The notes below the pieces were generated by a model, which worked only from the letters and a program-made list of their open reading frames with translations, did not search any database and was not told the origin of the DNA. Positions 16,839 to 24,938 of a stretch of 43,061 nucleotides of DNA are shown one piece after another (position 1 is the stretch's first letter; every line of letters begins with the position of its first letter). The DNA is from an uncultured Clostridia bacterium. GTDB taxonomy: Bacteria; Bacillota; Clostridia; Christensenellales; Borkfalkiaceae. The position numbers and the translations under genes are program-made. The stretch lies in assembly GCA_947627065.1 (NCBI GenBank), contig CANQUN010000011.1:1-43061 (forward strand), read 5' to 3'.

Positions 16839-18643
16839 TTCCTTTCAATCCTTACAAATCTGTCCGTTCCGCTCATGTCCTTGACGATTTCAACCGTGCC
16901 GTAACTTTGGAAAAGTCGGGCGACGGCGGCGGCCTGGTCGTAACCGCATTCGAGCAGAATCATTCCGTTTTGGGAAAGGTGCGGCAGGGCTTGGGCGGCA
17001 AGACGTCTGTAAAAATCCAGCCCGTCCTCTCCTCCGTAAAGGGCGCAATGCGGCTCGAAATCTTTGATTTCACGCGGGAGTTTTTCCATATCCCGCCCGT
17101 TTATGTAAGGCGGGTTGGATATTATAAAGTCTGTGATTCCGTTGAAATTTTCAAACAGGTCCGATTGGATAAAGTTGATTTCCGCACGGTTGGCTTCGGC
17201 ATTTTTGCGGGCAACTTCGAGGGCCTTTTCTGAAATGTCTGTTGCAGTAACGTCGGCGCCCGTCCCGAGTTTTACCGCAATGGCTATGGCGCCGCTGCCC
17301 GTGCCTATGTCGAGAACCTTGTGCTCCGCCGTTATGTATTTGCAGGCAAGTTCAACAAGTTCCTCGGTTTCGGGCCGCGGAATAAGAACATTTTCATCGA
17401 CGGCGAGCGTATAACCGCAAAAATCGGTGTCTCCCACGATGTATGCGAGCGGCCTGCCCGTGAGACGTTCCTCTGCCCACTTGTTGATTTTTTCGCAATT
17501 TGCGGGTGAAATCATGACGTCTTTGTTGACTTCCGACCGCTTGATACCCGCGCCTATGGCAACGAACCATTCGGCGTCGCTCTCGTCGATTCCCGCGGGG
17601 GCAAAACGCGCTTTGAGTTCGGCGGTAAGATCGCACGCTTTGCGGGCAACGGCAAAGGTGCATTCGGGTTCGGCGGGGTCCTCGTCCATCTTAAGAACTT
17701 TGGTGAACGATGTGATGGCAACTTCTATCATAGAGTCGTCAGGCTCTCTCGTCGTTATCCGCTGCAGGAGTAAGCCCGGCGCTTTTAGCGGGTAAACGAG
17801 CGGGCTGTCCGTCTTGGCAAGCGCTTTGAGCAGTTCGTAAGAAAGCCCCGCGACGATTGGCAGAAGGAGTATTTTTATAAGCACTCTCAAGAGGGTACCC
17901 GCAAAGCCTTCTACCGTGAAGATATGCGGGAATATGACGTTGAAAAGGCAGAACACGAGTATGCTGACCGTTACCACAAAGAACATGAAGGTCGTGCCGC
18001 AGCGGTCGTGAACGCGCCTGCAGGTGCGCACGTTTTCCACGGTGAGTTCCATGCCCTTTTCGTAACAGGATATGGTCTTGTGTTCGGCGCCGTGATACAT
18101 GTACGTGCGGCGTATGTCCTTGATGAGCGATGTTAGGGCGAGGTATGAGATGAAGAGTATTATCTTCATGATACCCTCTATCACGGTGAAAAGGTACGGC
18201 CTGTCCGCCTGCGAGATGAAAAGCCCCGTGAGGAATGCGGGCAGAAAGATGAACAGCGCTACCGCAAGCCCTATGCCGAGAATGACCGATATTGTCAGAA
18301 TGACGCTCATCAGGTTGATTTTCAGCTTTTCGGAAAGCCACTTTTCAAACTTGGAAGGCTCGCCCTCGCCGTACACTTCGGCCGAGCGCATCATTATCTT
18401 CATTCCGCTGATGAACGAATCGAAAAAACTGACCATTCCGCGCACGAGCGGAAGGCCGAGGAATTTATTGCGTTTGGTGAGCGGGACGGAACGTTTGGCT
18501 TCCAGCCTGATTACCCCGTCCGCATCGCGCACGGCGGTAGCGTAAGAGGTGCTGCCGCGCATCATCACCCCTTCCATGACGGCCTGCCCGCCTATGGAAG
18601 TGCGTTTTTGATTGCAATTCTTTTTACTCATAGAATCCGACAT
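16835..18643 (-). CDS. prmC: Fusion of YqhQ-like DUF1385 membrane protein and PrmC release-factor methyltransferase
   Basis: One uninterrupted 602-residue frame. Residues 1 to about 315 are a DUF1385 (YqhQ) protein: [14 protein letters not shown] at the start, hydrophobic helices near 112-140 and 150-175, the signature [13 protein letters not shown], and further helices near 220-270. From about residue 335 it continues as PrmC (HemK): the N-terminal helical domain, [15 protein letters not shown], the SAM motif [12 protein letters not shown] and the catalytic NPPY ([10 protein letters not shown]). PrmC methylates the GGQ glutamine of release factors. In many Firmicutes yqhQ and prmC are adjacent separate genes between rpmE and prfA, so this is a fusion in conserved order. 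No Shine-Dalgarno sequence is seen, and the start lies just behind a terminator hairpin. Confidence 0.9.
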   Translation of the reverse strand: MSDSMSKKNCNQKRTSIGGQAVMEGVMMRGSTSYATAVRDADGVIRLEAKRSVPLTKRNKFLGLPLVRGMVSFFDSFISGMKIMMRSAEVYGEGEPSKFEKWLSEKLKINLMSVILTISVILGIGLAVALFIFLPAFLTGLFISQADRPYLFTVIEGIMKIILFISYLALTSLIKDIRRTYMYHGAEHKTISCYEKGMELTVENVRTCRRVHDRCGTTFMFFVVTVSILVFCLFNVIFPHIFTVEGFAGTLLRVLIKILLLPIVAGLSYELLKALAKTDSPLVYPLKAPGLLLQRITTREPDDSMIEVAITSFTKVLKMDEDPAEPECTFAVARKACDLTAELKARFAPAGIDESDAEWFVAIGAGIKRSEVNKDVMISPANCEKINKWAEERLTGRPLAYIVGDTDFCGYTLAVDENVLIPRPETEELVELACKYITAEHKVLDIGTGSGAIAIAVKLGTGADVTATDISEKALEVARKNAEANRAEINFIQSDLFENFNGITDFIISNPPYINGRDMEKLPREIKDFEPHCALYGGEDGLDFYRRLAAQALPHLSQNGMILLECGYDQAAAVARLFQSYGTVEIVKDMSGTDRFVRIERK

Positions 18644-18646
18644 TTT

Positions 18647-18683
18647 AAGAAAACAGCTCTAAGCAGATTTACACTTAGAGCTG
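18647..18683 (-). terminator. Terminator of rpmE, abutting the yqhQ-prmC start
   Basis: Perfect 10-bp arms CAGCTCTAAG / CTTAGAGCTG (18654-18683), followed on the minus strand by TTTTCTT. The fusion gene's ATG at 18643 lies only ten bases beyond the stem, leaving no room for a promoter in between. Confidence 0.8.
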
Positions 18684-18700
18684 AAACAGACAGAACGATA

Positions 18701-18904
18701 TCAGATACCGTATCTCTTTTTGAACTTGTCCACACGTCCGCCCGTATCGACAAGCTTCTGTTTGCCCGTGAAATACGGATGGCATTTGCTGCAAATATCA
18801 ACCTTGATAACGTCGACATTCTTGGTGGTGCCGGTCGTAAAAGTTTCTCCGCAAGCGCACTGGACCGTAACGATCCTGTAAGCGGGATGGATATCTGGTT
18901 TCAT
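18701..18904 (-). CDS. rpmE: Ribosomal protein bL31, zinc-binding form
   Basis: 67-residue large-subunit protein. The start is [10 protein letters not shown] at 18904, preceded by GAGGTAA; an in-frame ATG further upstream is not needed. Cysteines in VQCACGET and [15 protein letters not shown] are those of the zinc-containing (C+) L31 type, which doubles as a zinc store in Bacillus. It has its own promoter and terminator and heads the conserved rpmE-yqhQ-prmC-prfA order. Confidence 0.96.
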   Translation of the reverse strand: MKPDIHPAYRIVTVQCACGETFTTGTTKNVDVIKVDICSKCHPYFTGKQKLVDTGGRVDKFKKRYGI

Positions 18905-18937
18905 TATAATTACCTCGTCAAATGTTATTGCCAAGAT

Positions 18938-18966
18938 ATTATAATATATTTATAAGTTTAAGTCAA
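18938..18966 (-). promoter_or_regulatory. SigA promoter of rpmE
   Basis: Minus strand: TTGACT (18961-18966), 17-bp spacer, TATAAT (18938-18943), about 34 bp before the rpmE start. Confidence 0.85.
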
Positions 18967-19016
18967 CTGATTTTCCCGCCCTTGCCGCAGATTGATAAAT
19001 TTTTTTATAAATACAC

Positions 19017-19045
19017 TTGCAAAAAGCGATAATTTATTATATACT
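19017..19045 (+). promoter_or_regulatory. SigA-like promoter of the dehydrogenase-like gene
   Basis: TTGCAA (19017-19022), 17 bp, TATACT (19040-19045), about 38 bp before the ATG at 19083. Confidence 0.65.
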
Positions 19046-19082
19046 ATTATACGCAAACGGATATTTCCGTACGGGAGCTGAA

Positions 19083-20105
19083 ATGAAAGGCTGGCAACTG
19101 ACAGACGCTTACGATCTTGAACAGATAAAGAAAACCGAACCGCTGAAGGCCGACAACAAGATAAAGGTGAGGATAACCAAGGTTATGCTCTCGCAGGACG
19201 ACATTACCCTGTACAACGGAGACGACAAGCCCCTCTATCCACTCATCCCCGGCAGGTTTGCCATAGGTATAGTCGTAGACGCGGACGCCAATCCTTACGG
19301 CATAGAAAAGGACATGAGGGTGTACATTGACCCCGTGTTCAGTTGCAACAACTGTTACGCATGCACGATAGGCCAGCCCAAGGACTGCTTCCGCTTTAAC
19401 GTTGCGGGCAGGAATACCGACGGATTCTTGCGGGATTTTGCCGTTTTTCCGTTTGACAGAACCTATCCTTTGCCCAAGGGCGTTTCTGACACCGAGGCGC
19501 TTTTTATAGATTATCTTTCGCTTGCGATATCGGTGATAGACAAACTTAAAATAGAAAAAGGCGAACACGTTGCCGTGATAGGCGGAAACGTTATCGGCAA
19601 CATAATCGCCCAACTAATCATATATTACCAAGCGGTGCCGATAATCATAGACGACAACGACGCCGATCTTGAAATAGCCAAACGCTCGGGCATATACTAT
19701 ACCCTGAAAGCCGACACCCGTCTTGAAAAGGAAGTTGCCGAGATAACTGGCGGCAGGATGCCCCCCAAGGTCGTGTACGTAACCTCCTGCGGGATAAATA
19801 CCGAAAACGCCATTAGGATTTCGAGAACCAACGCGACGGTGGCGTTTGCGGGCTTTAACAATTTTACCACCCGCGTCAACCTGTCGCAGGCCATGCAGAA
19901 ACAACTGCGCTTTTACTGCATTACCAACGGTTACGCCAATGCGGAGACTTCCATAAACCTTATAGCCAACCATGCCATAAACATTTCCACCTTCAACCTC
20001 GCGTCGGCGAAATTTGCGGACATCCCCTCCATTTTCAGAAACGGGGACGAGAATCTCAAAAACGGCGTAGAAGTGCCCAACGTTATCGTGGATATGCTCA
20101 GCTGA
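19083..20105 (+). CDS. Medium-chain dehydrogenase-like protein lacking catalytic zinc ligands
   Basis: 340-residue protein of the MDR (zinc alcohol dehydrogenase-like) superfamily, starting at 19083 behind GGGAG. The structural zinc site is intact: Cys 88, 91, 94 and 102 in CNNCYACTIGQPKDC. The nucleotide-binding region follows (HVAVIGGNVIGN). The catalytic zinc site is not: where the family has CGxD and GHE, this protein has LSQDD (36-40) and GRF (57-59). It may have another reaction, a different metal-free mechanism or only a binding role. The final codons overlap those of murC on the opposite strand by eight bases. The substrate is unknown. Confidence 0.75.
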   Translation: MKGWQLTDAYDLEQIKKTEPLKADNKIKVRITKVMLSQDDITLYNGDDKPLYPLIPGRFAIGIVVDADANPYGIEKDMRVYIDPVFSCNNCYACTIGQPKDCFRFNVAGRNTDGFLRDFAVFPFDRTYPLPKGVSDTEALFIDYLSLAISVIDKLKIEKGEHVAVIGGNVIGNIIAQLIIYYQAVPIIIDDNDADLEIAKRSGIYYTLKADTRLEKEVAEITGGRMPPKVVYVTSCGINTENAIRISRTNATVAFAGFNNFTTRVNLSQAMQKQLRFYCITNGYANAETSINLIANHAINISTFNLASAKFADIPSIFRNGDENLKNGVEVPNVIVDMLS

Positions 20106-21432
20106 CCATCTTTTTTACAGTGTAATAGATATCACCCGCGCCGAGGACGAGCAGAACGTCCCCGGCTTTTATTTTGCCTTTTAGTCCCTCATAAAGTTCT
20201 TCTTCGTTATCGAAGTATCCCCTTGCGGCGGGCAGCGATGAAAACAGCGCTTTTGCGCTTCCTTTTTCGGAGTACTCTTCCCTTGCGGCAAATGTCTTGT
20301 AAATGTAAACTTCGGCTGCCTGCGACAGAGCGGATACGAACCCGTCCATCAACGCGGCCGTCCTCGTGTAGGTGTGGGGCTGAAACACGACGACGGGTTC
20401 CCCCTTCCCCAGCGCCCGCGCCGCAGCGATAGCAGCGCGTATCTCGTCGGGGTGGTGCGCGTAATCGCAGATGACTTCGGCCCCATGAAATGTGCCGATA
20501 TGCTCAAATCTGCGTTTGAGACCCGAAAATGCTTCAAGCCCCGAAACGATAGATGAAAAGGGCGTTTTTAACGCGTGCGCCGCAAGCGCCGCCGCAAGGG
20601 CGTTGTAGACGTTGTGCACCCCCGCCGCATTAAGTCTGACGCACGCGCGCTTTCCGTTAAGGCAGAGGTCGAACACGGGCAGCGCGTTTTCAATGCGGAG
20701 ATTTTCGGCACGGCAGCAGGCGTTTGCGCCCATTCCGAAACCAAGGACATTGCCCGTGTAGGTCTTTATATATTCGTCGTCGGCGTTTACGATGCGCACC
20801 TTCGCCCTGTCGAGGTATGAAAAATAAGCCGCTTTAAGATCTTCTATATCCCTGTAACAGTCGGCGTGGTCGAACCCGACGTTGAGAAGGCAGGCATACT
20901 CCACGGGCATCTTTTCGATATTTCTCGCAAATTCGCACACTTCGGTGAGGAATATTTCCTTTCCGCTGTAATGGTAGTTGCCGAGGTTTACGTCCTCTCC
21001 GCCTATGTGGGAGAAGAATCCCCTGCCGTCGGCGGCGAGAATGCCCGCGAGCATGGCGGTGGCCGTAGTCTTTCCGTGGCAGCCCGCAATTCCCACCGTC
21101 TTTTCGTAGCCCGACGATATGCGTCTTAAAAAATCCATTCTGCCGAGCACCTCGACTCCCGACATGCGGGCGGCCGAAAGTTCGGGATTGTCTTCTTTGA
21201 TGGCAGAGTTGTACACCACGACGTCGGCGCCCGCTACGTTGGCGGGAGAATGGCCGTGATAAACGGCGGCGCCGAGTTTGCAAAGAGTGGCTGTTTCCTC
21301 GTTTTCCGCGGCGTCGCTGCCCGACACTTCAAATCCTTCCCGAATGAGATGTTTTGCTATCGCCGACATGCTTATGCCGCCTATGCCGATTAAATGGAAG
21401 TGTATTTTTCGCCCCAAACCGCTGTTTTTCAT
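20098..21432 (-). CDS. murC: UDP-N-acetylmuramate--L-alanine ligase MurC
   Basis: 444-residue cytoplasmic Mur ligase adding L-Ala to UDP-MurNAc with ATP, the first peptide step of peptidoglycan synthesis. The N-terminal Rossmann motif GIGGISMSAIA (16-26), the ATP loop GCHGKTT (117-123) and the downstream NVGFDHADCY and YAHHPDEI segments are all present. Cys replaces the usual Thr or Ser in the second position of the ATP loop, a mild variant. It stands alone on the minus strand, convergent with the dehydrogenase-like gene. Confidence 0.96.
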   Translation of the reverse strand: MKNSGLGRKIHFHLIGIGGISMSAIAKHLIREGFEVSGSDAAENEETATLCKLGAAVYHGHSPANVAGADVVVYNSAIKEDNPELSAARMSGVEVLGRMDFLRRISSGYEKTVGIAGCHGKTTATAMLAGILAADGRGFFSHIGGEDVNLGNYHYSGKEIFLTEVCEFARNIEKMPVEYACLLNVGFDHADCYRDIEDLKAAYFSYLDRAKVRIVNADDEYIKTYTGNVLGFGMGANACCRAENLRIENALPVFDLCLNGKRACVRLNAAGVHNVYNALAAALAAHALKTPFSSIVSGLEAFSGLKRRFEHIGTFHGAEVICDYAHHPDEIRAAIAAARALGKGEPVVVFQPHTYTRTAALMDGFVSALSQAAEVYIYKTFAAREEYSEKGSAKALFSSLPAARGYFDNEEELYEGLKGKIKAGDVLLVLGAGDIYYTVKKMVS

Positions 21433-21505
21433 GCTTTATTATATGATTACGGGACAAAACTTGTCGAAAAAATAAAAAAAACGTGCGGGAAACGGTAAAA
21501 ATATA

Positions 21506-21556
21506 TTGTGTTTTTCATACGGATATGTTATAATGGACGTGAACATAAAGATGTTC
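21506..21556 (+). promoter_or_regulatory. spoVG promoter and start-site inverted repeat
   Basis: TTGTGT (21506-21511), 17 bp, TATAAT (21529-21534). The inverted repeat GAACAT-AAAG-ATGTTC (21541-21556) begins near +1, so it could be an operator or a 5' stem in the mRNA. No clear SigH-type promoter was found, although spoVG of Bacillus uses SigH. Confidence 0.65.
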
Positions 21557-21582
21557 AATATATTGATTGAGGAAGGAAGTTT

Positions 21583-21849
21583 ATGCAAATCACCGATATT
21601 CGCGTACGCATCGTACCGAACGACGAGAAACTCAAGGGCGTCGCCTCGATAACCATCGACGATTGTTTTGTCGTACATGACATCAAGATAATCGCCGGAC
21701 CCGAGCAGCTCTTTATCGCCATGCCTTCGAGAAAGGCCAAAGACGGAGAATACAAAGATATCGCCCACCCCATAAAGTCGGATGTAAGAGAAGAACTGAG
21801 CAGACTCATTCTCTCCGCATACGAAAAAGAACTTGCCGAACACGCTTAA
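21583..21849 (+). CDS. spoVG: Septation and sporulation regulator SpoVG
   Basis: 88-residue SpoVG, close to the usual length, starting MQITDIRVRIV and containing the conserved DCFVVHDIKII and AMPSRKAKDGEYKDIAHPI stretches. SpoVG is a small nucleic-acid-binding protein affecting asymmetric septation and several regulons in Firmicutes. GAGGAAGG precedes the ATG. It is a single-gene unit with its own promoter and terminator. Confidence 0.96.
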   Translation: MQITDIRVRIVPNDEKLKGVASITIDDCFVVHDIKIIAGPEQLFIAMPSRKAKDGEYKDIAHPIKSDVREELSRLILSAYEKELAEHA

Positions 21850-21872
21850 TCTTAAAATCCGTTTTGTATGCA

Positions 21873-21898
21873 CCCCGCGTTAACCGCGGGGAGTTTCT
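21873..21898 (+). terminator. Terminator of spoVG
   Basis: Perfect stem CCCCGCG / CGCGGGG (21873-21891) with a five-base loop, followed by AGTTTCTATT. Confidence 0.75.
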
Positions 21899-22241
21899 AT
21901 TGTAAATAATACGATAACCGACGGATATCACCGACGGACGTTTTTATGGTTACTCACGAAATCCATTGAATTATCACCCTTTCGCGGAGCTTACGCCTCA
22001 AGTGTTGCTCCTCTTTTTCATGCCGAAATTCTGCGGCGGATTGAGATGAAAACGAAAGCCGAGCGGGCACGTTGTTTCCCCCTCTGTTCGTCGTTTACCG
22101 CTGCGCCGGGCAAGCGGCTATATCGTAAGACTTATTTTATTGCAAAGGGCGGCAACTTACGTTGCCGCCCTTTGCTGTTTACACGGTTTGCTGTTTTAAC
22201 TTATTTGGGTTAACAGTGTTTGATTTTTAACCCATTTTGGG
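21899..22241. other. Intergenic stretch with a strong hairpin and short 3'-end repeats
   Basis: Bases 22142-22175 form a perfect 15-bp hairpin (GCAAAGGGCGGCAAC arms, TTAC loop), a likely bidirectional terminator between spoVG and the ferritin-like gene. Between it and the ferritin gene stop (22176-22250) the minus strand repeats the stop region with about 31-33 bp periods: CGGTGTAACCC, CTGTTAACCC, CGTGTAAACAGC. Bases 21899-22141 show no gene and no RNA that I recognise. Confidence 0.5.
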
Positions 22242-23486
22242 TTACACCGTGCCTATTCTGCCGATGGACGTGTTGTCCTCGGTTCTGTTCTGCAACACTT
22301 TTTCGGGATGGGGCGCGATTTCGTAACGCAGATCCTTGCCGTTCTTCTTTATATACGTTTCGAGAACCTGATGGCTGGCAACGTCCTTGGGGTTTTTGAC
22401 GACGGTGTTCTGATAAGCGTCGAAGGTGTTGTTCTGCTTGAGTTTGGAAACCTGCTCGTAAAGGTCCCTCTGTGCCGTGAGGCGGATGTTTTTGAGTACT
22501 TCGCGTATATATTTCTTGTTGTCCTTGAAGGTGAGAAGTTGCGGGAAATCGGGCTGCGGAACGACTTCGAGATAATGCTTCCCCTCGTATTTGGCAAGCA
22601 TTTCCGCCGCACGCTGAAGGTGGGTGAGTTCGTCGTTGAAATGTCTTTCCCAAACGTCCTTTACAGCCTTGTCGGTCTCGGTCATGTAGCACGAATAGTA
22701 GAGGTAACATTCGGTGTACTCATGTGCAACCATACATTCAAGCCACGTCATGTTGGGGTCTTTAAGGCTCTCGTAACCGCTGACGTGCTGTTCCTCTATC
22801 ATGGCGATTTCGGCAAACATCTTTCTTCCGAGGTCGCTGTGATAGAAGTTGCCCACGTTCATGTAGTAGTTCATCGTCTGCTGTTCGGCTGCAACGATAA
22901 TGTTGACATTCAACTTGGTTATCGGGTCGGCAAGCATGAAATTTGTTGACCTGCGCACGTCGTCCGCGGGATTGCGGTGTTCGGCGACCGTGGGTCTGCC
23001 GGGCATTATTTCGGTGTAACTGCCGATGAGTTTTTTGTAGTTCTGCCCCTCTTCCATCTCGAGCAGATCGGTGAAACGGTAGAGGTGGTCAAAGTCCTCG
23101 AGCAGGGCGAAATTGAGCTGGTCGCGGACGTGCTTGTCCTTTTCGCGCTGCGCGAGAATGGCGGTGAGATCGACGGCGAGTTGTTCGTAACTCAGCGTGG
23201 TTTCGAGAATTGTTTCGTCAATAGGTTTTAAGGAAGCGATTCTCTTTTGCTGTTGCTGTTCCACCCTTCTTATATCCGCAAGGTCGCGCCGTATGTCGTT
23301 GTTGGAACAATGCCGTGCAAACTGGTGATAGAAGGCGTTGGATTCAAACTCCGTGCCGTTCATGAGAATTATCCGCGTTTTAGTGTAAGGGTCGGTGTCG
23401 TACTTGTCGTAACACCTCAGACTCAGCTGAGGAAGCGAATAATAATTGCCTTTGATCTTTTTTGCTTTCTGTTCAAATGGGTTCAT
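22242..23486 (-). CDS. Ferritin-like helical protein with three ExxH-type half sites, function unknown
   Basis: 414-residue soluble protein starting behind AGGAGG. Residues 95-310 are mostly helical. Three helical pairs carry metal-ligand patterns of ferritin-like di-iron or di-manganese proteins: YEQLAVDL...LLEDFDHLYR, AAEQQTMNYY...MIEEQHVSGYE, and VAHEYTECYLYY...FNDELTHLQRA. The first has Asp-x-x-His where the others have Glu-x-x-His. Two pairs would make one normal four-helix bundle, so the third is extra. The C-terminal 100 residues are polar and probably partly disordered. It may belong to metal storage, oxidative protection or spore coat proteins; I cannot decide. It is a single gene on the minus strand. 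Confidence 0.65.
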   Translation of the reverse strand: MNPFEQKAKKIKGNYYSLPQLSLRCYDKYDTDPYTKTRIILMNGTEFESNAFYHQFARHCSNNDIRRDLADIRRVEQQQQKRIASLKPIDETILETTLSYEQLAVDLTAILAQREKDKHVRDQLNFALLEDFDHLYRFTDLLEMEEGQNYKKLIGSYTEIMPGRPTVAEHRNPADDVRRSTNFMLADPITKLNVNIIVAAEQQTMNYYMNVGNFYHSDLGRKMFAEIAMIEEQHVSGYESLKDPNMTWLECMVAHEYTECYLYYSCYMTETDKAVKDVWERHFNDELTHLQRAAEMLAKYEGKHYLEVVPQPDFPQLLTFKDNKKYIREVLKNIRLTAQRDLYEQVSKLKQNNTFDAYQNTVVKNPKDVASHQVLETYIKKNGKDLRYEIAPHPEKVLQNRTEDNTSIGRIGTV

Positions 23487-23590
23487 AAAATCCTCCTGTC
23501 GGTGAAATTATTGCCAAAGAAAAGACATTTATACCCCTTTGATTGACTTTGCCGAAAAGTTGTGTTATCATTGATTTAAGGAGTACGGAT

Positions 23591-24259
23591 ATGATAAATT
23601 TAGGCGGCGGGTGGGACGAAGTTCTGAGCGACGCGTTCGCGAGCGAAAACTACAAAAAAATAAGAGAATTCCTTAAAAAAGAGTACTTTACAACCACCGT
23701 TTATCCGCCGATGAACGACCTTTACAATTGCTTTCGGTTCACCCCTTACGACGAGGTGAAGTGCGTGATACTCGGTCAGGACCCCTATCACAACCCGGGG
23801 CAGGCGCACGGGCTTTGTTTTTCGGTAAAAGAAGGCGTTGCCCCTCCCCCTTCGCTCGTAAACATATATAAAGAAATAGAGAACGACATTGGAATTAAAG
23901 AGCCTGAAAATTACGGCTGTTTGACAAAATGGGCAAAACAGGGCGTGCTGCTACTGAACACCGTGCTTACCGTGAGGGCGGGCGCCGCTAACTCGCACAA
24001 AGATTGCGGCTGGCAATGGTTTACGGATACGGTTATCCAAAGACTGTCGGACAGAAAAAAGCCCATTGTTTTCATGCTGTGGGGCGGGAACGCGAGGAGC
24101 AAGAAAACGCTGATTGATTCGTCCCGCCACCTCGTGCTCGAATGCGCGCACCCGAGTCCCCTTTCCGCTTACAACGGGTTTTTCGGATGCAGGCATTTTT
24201 CCAAGTGCAACGCTTTTTTGTCGTCGCACGGAATGGAGCCGATAGATTGGCAACTGTGA
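23591..24259 (+). CDS. ung: Uracil-DNA glycosylase, family 1
   Basis: 222-residue Ung that removes uracil from DNA as the first step of base-excision repair. The start at 23591 has AAGGAG upstream; the open frame extends further but without a better site. The water-activating motif GQDPYHNP (62-69, catalytic Asp64), the uracil-binding VLLLNTVLTV and the minor-groove HPSPLSAY loop are all intact. Downstream lies a degenerate repeat array and a terminator. Confidence 0.97.
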   Translation: MINLGGGWDEVLSDAFASENYKKIREFLKKEYFTTTVYPPMNDLYNCFRFTPYDEVKCVILGQDPYHNPGQAHGLCFSVKEGVAPPPSLVNIYKEIENDIGIKEPENYGCLTKWAKQGVLLLNTVLTVRAGAANSHKDCGWQWFTDTVIQRLSDRKKPIVFMLWGGNARSKKTLIDSSRHLVLECAHPSPLSAYNGFFGCRHFSKCNAFLSSHGMEPIDWQL

Positions 24260-24460
24260 ATGCGGAATTTACGGAATAAACGGGCTTGACGTCGGCGTCG
24301 GAATGACCCGACGGCTGAAAATTTGCGGCTGCGAGCGTCAATAATGACGGTTCAGAGTAAAATTTGAGGCTGCAAGTTGACGGCAGCGTGCGGAAATTTG
24401 CGGCTATGAGCGGCGAAATCGATGACTGAAAATATCCGTGAATTTGCGGCGAAAATTTAG
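24256..24460 (+). repeat. Degenerate repeats after ung
   Basis: Units related to the ung end (CTGTGAATGCGGAATTTACGG at the stop, split here for length) recur near 24315, 24353, 24390 and 24425, with a shared AAATTTGCGGCTGCGAGCG-like core and nearby TGA triplets. Periods are 37-59 bp. Confidence 0.55.
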
Positions 24461-24473
24461 GAAGAATCAAAAT

Positions 24474-24511
24474 AAGGTATTGCAAAATTTCAGGCAATAC
24501 CTTGTTTTTTT
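24474..24511 (+). terminator. Terminator after ung
   Basis: Perfect stem AAGGTATTGC / GCAATACCTT (24474-24503) followed by GTTTTTTT. It also faces the convergent gene ending at 24529. Confidence 0.85.
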
Positions 24512-24528
24512 ACGTTTTTGGGCAAAGG

Positions 24529-24927
24529 TTATTTCTTGAGAAAATACGGGCCGAACGCCTCTTCATGCGTCCATACGAAAGTCCACGAAAAATCGGGAGC
24601 GGTGATGTATATCTCGTCGCCCGTCCGCCTTGAAGCGGTTATTTCGGCAAAATCGTTGGCGCGCAATTCGCACCGTCCGCCCGAATAGTCCCGACCCACA
24701 TAGCAGTAAACGTCGCGGGAGGCAATCTTTTTGTATGCGGCAACCGCATCGTCGCCGCTGAGGCATTCAACGCCGCCGTGGGTAAAGATGTGCCACGGGC
24801 AGCAGCCCTCGGCAGTTACGTATTTTTGCATTGTCTCGGAATCGACGGCGGGCGCAAATGCGGCGTACCACCTTTGGAAAAATTCTTGGGTATACATTGA
24901 TTTTACGTTGGGTTTTTTCGTTTCCAT
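24529..24927 (-). CDS. DUF4275-like hypothetical protein
   Basis: 132-residue cytoplasmic protein from the ATG at 24927 (METKKPNVK), 11 bases after the aminotransferase stop; MYTQEFF at 24897 is an alternative start. Neither has a strong binding site, so translation may be coupled. The tryptophan-rich pattern CPWHIFTHG, YCYVGRDYSG and the C-terminal DFSWTFVWTHEEAFGPYF resembles DUF4275 proteins of Firmicutes as I remember them. Their function is unknown. Confidence 0.6.
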   Translation of the reverse strand: METKKPNVKSMYTQEFFQRWYAAFAPAVDSETMQKYVTAEGCCPWHIFTHGGVECLSGDDAVAAYKKIASRDVYCYVGRDYSGGRCELRANDFAEITASRRTGDEIYITAPDFSWTFVWTHEEAFGPYFLKK

Positions 24928-24938
24928 TCGGCGGGAAT

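Noticed and set aside
21899-22141. Possible 6S or other structured RNA upstream of the 22142 hairpin
   Set aside because: I could not match it to conserved motifs of 6S RNA, SRP RNA, RNase P or tmRNA.
24895-24927. Shorter start MYTQEFF for the DUF4275-like gene
   Set aside because: Neither start has a good binding site; the upstream ATG was kept because it is close enough to the preceding stop for coupling.
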